Part shown: one piece after another, positions 5,584-6,414 of the stretch
How the letters are laid out: every line of letters begins with the position of its first letter
Position numbering within the stretch: the first letter of the stretch is position 1
NCBI GenBank assembly: GCA_017935525.1
Contig: JAGBHJ010000147.1
Span: forward strand, 1-6,414
Length of the DNA stretch: 6,414 nt
Direction of reading: 5' to 3'
DNA from: Clostridia bacterium
Lineage (GTDB): Bacteria; Bacillota; Clostridia; HGM11327
Notes under the pieces: model-generated
The model's input: the letters and a program-made list of their open reading frames with translations, nothing else
Told to the model about the DNA's origin: nothing
The model's database searches: none
Program-made: the position numbers and the translations under genes

Positions 5584-6357
5584 TCAACCCGTAACCATCA
5601 GCACCGACACAATTCCCGTCATGCCGTCGTATTTTTCGGGTATCTTATACTTGTTTATTTTCTCCGCAAGCACATCCGTCACCTCCACCAGCACCGTGTG
5701 GGTAAAGGGGGAATCCTCTCTCTTGTTAAAATTTCCAAACAGCCCCGAGGTACGTATATCCACTATCTCGTCACCTATCACCATAGCGCATTCAAGCCGA
5801 AAGCTTATTCTTTCGGGGTACGTGCTGTATATTGGTCCACATGCCAACCAAATGGAAACGTAAAAGTCAGACCCCTCCTCGGGTGCATACAAAAACGTTC
5901 CCTTGCCGTCAGAAAGTGTGGGGCTTTTTTGCAATCGGCTTTTGTCCCCCACAAAGAGGTATTCGGACATTGCCTCGGCATCCGTGCAATCTCTTGCCGT
6001 TATGCTGACGGTAATATCATCCGCCTGGTTTTGTGGCGCAAATATCATATAATTGCTCCATCCGCTGCAAAAGCCCACAAATTCCTTTGTTATCACCTCA
6101 ACGCATTCGCCGTCCTTGGTACACTGCCCCGTAACGGTAATGCTTTTATCCTTATTGGATCTATTCTCCAGCCTCACCGCAAAGGCGTTGCCATCCTTGT
6201 AGCGGTATTTTGTGGTCACGACCTCAAAGTCCTCCACCGTTTCAGCCCTTTGCGGAGTGGGCAATGGCGATGAAGTGCCCGACGGCGTCACCTCTCCGCA
6301 CGCAACTGCGGACAAAAGCATTATTGCCGTCATCAGTATCAATACGGTCCTTTTCAT
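5584..6357 (-). CDS. Divergent family lipoprotein with Ig-like domain
   Basis: This is a 257-residue predicted lipoprotein of unknown function and the most divergent family member in the window. The signal peptide MKRTVLILMTAIMLLSAVAC gives a lipidated Cys20. The linker is short (21-42) with SSPLPTPQ. The beta-rich domain begins at DFEVVTTKYRYKDGNAFAV (43-61) and carries FVGFCSGWSNYMIF at 93-106. The C-terminal half keeps only traces of the family pattern: GDEIVDIRTSG (195-205) in the hairpin position and PEKYDGMTGIVSVL (240-253) near the end, equivalent to PEEYKNLSGF in its relatives. It has three extra Cys residues in the first domain (79, 85, 97) and others later (124, 173, 190), so disulfides are possible. 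Ribosome binding site GGAG lies about 5 nt upstream. It ends with two consecutive TGA codons and is followed 21 nt later by the permease. Confidence 0.87.
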   Translation of the reverse strand: MKRTVLILMTAIMLLSAVACGEVTPSGTSSPLPTPQRAETVEDFEVVTTKYRYKDGNAFAVRLENRSNKDKSITVTGQCTKDGECVEVITKEFVGFCSGWSNYMIFAPQNQADDITVSITARDCTDAEAMSEYLFVGDKSRLQKSPTLSDGKGTFLYAPEEGSDFYVSIWLACGPIYSTYPERISFRLECAMVIGDEIVDIRTSGLFGNFNKREDSPFTHTVLVEVTDVLAEKINKYKIPEKYDGMTGIVSVLMVTG

Positions 6358-6367
6358 TTTATCTCCA

Positions 6368-6414
6368 TTATTTTGTTCTTATTTTTGTCAATATGTACGA
6401 TAACCCAATGCAAA
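6368..6414 (-). CDS. C-terminal end of an upstream gene, possibly a second permease
   Basis: One frame entering from the right edge reads CIGLSYILTKIRTK and stops at TAA 6370-6368, 10 nt before the next lipoprotein's ATG. The last residues resemble the permease C-terminus in this window (GLSYILTKIRTK against AVSWITTKKRTK), and the two gene ends share the 12-nt string AGAACAAAATAA directly before a GGAG ribosome binding site. I infer a second, related membrane permease upstream. Only 14 residues are visible; another frame also stays open across this segment, so the call is tentative. Confidence 0.5.
   Translation of the reverse strand, partial: CIGLSYILTKIRTK

Noticed and set aside
6386..6391. 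TTGACA on the minus strand as a possible -35 promoter box
   Set aside because: It lies inside the apparent end of the upstream coding region, and no acceptable -10 element occurs 16-18 nt downstream (the next bases are AAAAATAAGAACAAAATAATGG). It is more likely coding sequence.

Overview
The window looks like part of a Gram-positive, Clostridia-type (Bacillota) genome. The reasons are strong AAGGAG/GGAGG ribosome binding sites at nearly every gene, short lipoprotein signal peptides ending in [L/V/A/F]-[T/V]-A-C, and Thr/Pro/Ser/Ala linkers after the lipid-anchored Cys, a style common in gut and rumen Clostridia. The taxonomic placement is inference; no marker gene is present. Everything runs on the minus strand, right to left, and the gaps between genes are roughly 10-20 nt. 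It therefore reads as the interior of one long operon, with no promoter, terminator, RNA gene, mobile element or CRISPR visible.

Order of transcription: (a) the last 14 codons of an upstream protein (6368-6414) that resembles the C-terminus of the permease in (c); (b) a divergent lipoprotein (5584-6357); (c) an ABC-2-type integral membrane permease (4666-5562, start corrected from 5574); (d, e) two related lipoproteins (3817-4656 and 2980-3807); (f) a lipoprotein with an esterase-like alpha/beta-hydrolase domain whose nucleophile serine is replaced by Glu (1990-2967); (g, h) a second pair of related lipoproteins (1060-1977 with a GTG start, and 192-1046), the latter apparently cut short by a one-base frameshift; (i) the signal peptide of one more lipoprotein, running off the left edge (1-80).

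Five of the lipoproteins (b, d, e, g, h) look like members of one full-length family that I cannot match to a named function. Each has a signal peptide and lipobox, a linker of variable length, and a beta-rich Ig-like/FxLYD-like domain with a conserved F-x-[GA]-F-x4-[SDT]-[NK]-Y-[FM]-[LVI]-F motif. A C-terminal region follows, with a beta-hairpin of the D-x-x-G-[EK]-[LV]-[IF]-[YF] type and, near the end, a short [TS]-G-[FI] motif. Together with the permease this suggests a tandemly expanded membrane and surface system: a set of related surface-anchored proteins made with ABC-2 permease subunits and one probable pseudo-esterase. What it transports, senses or binds cannot be read from the sequence. 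No ATPase subunit lies in the window.
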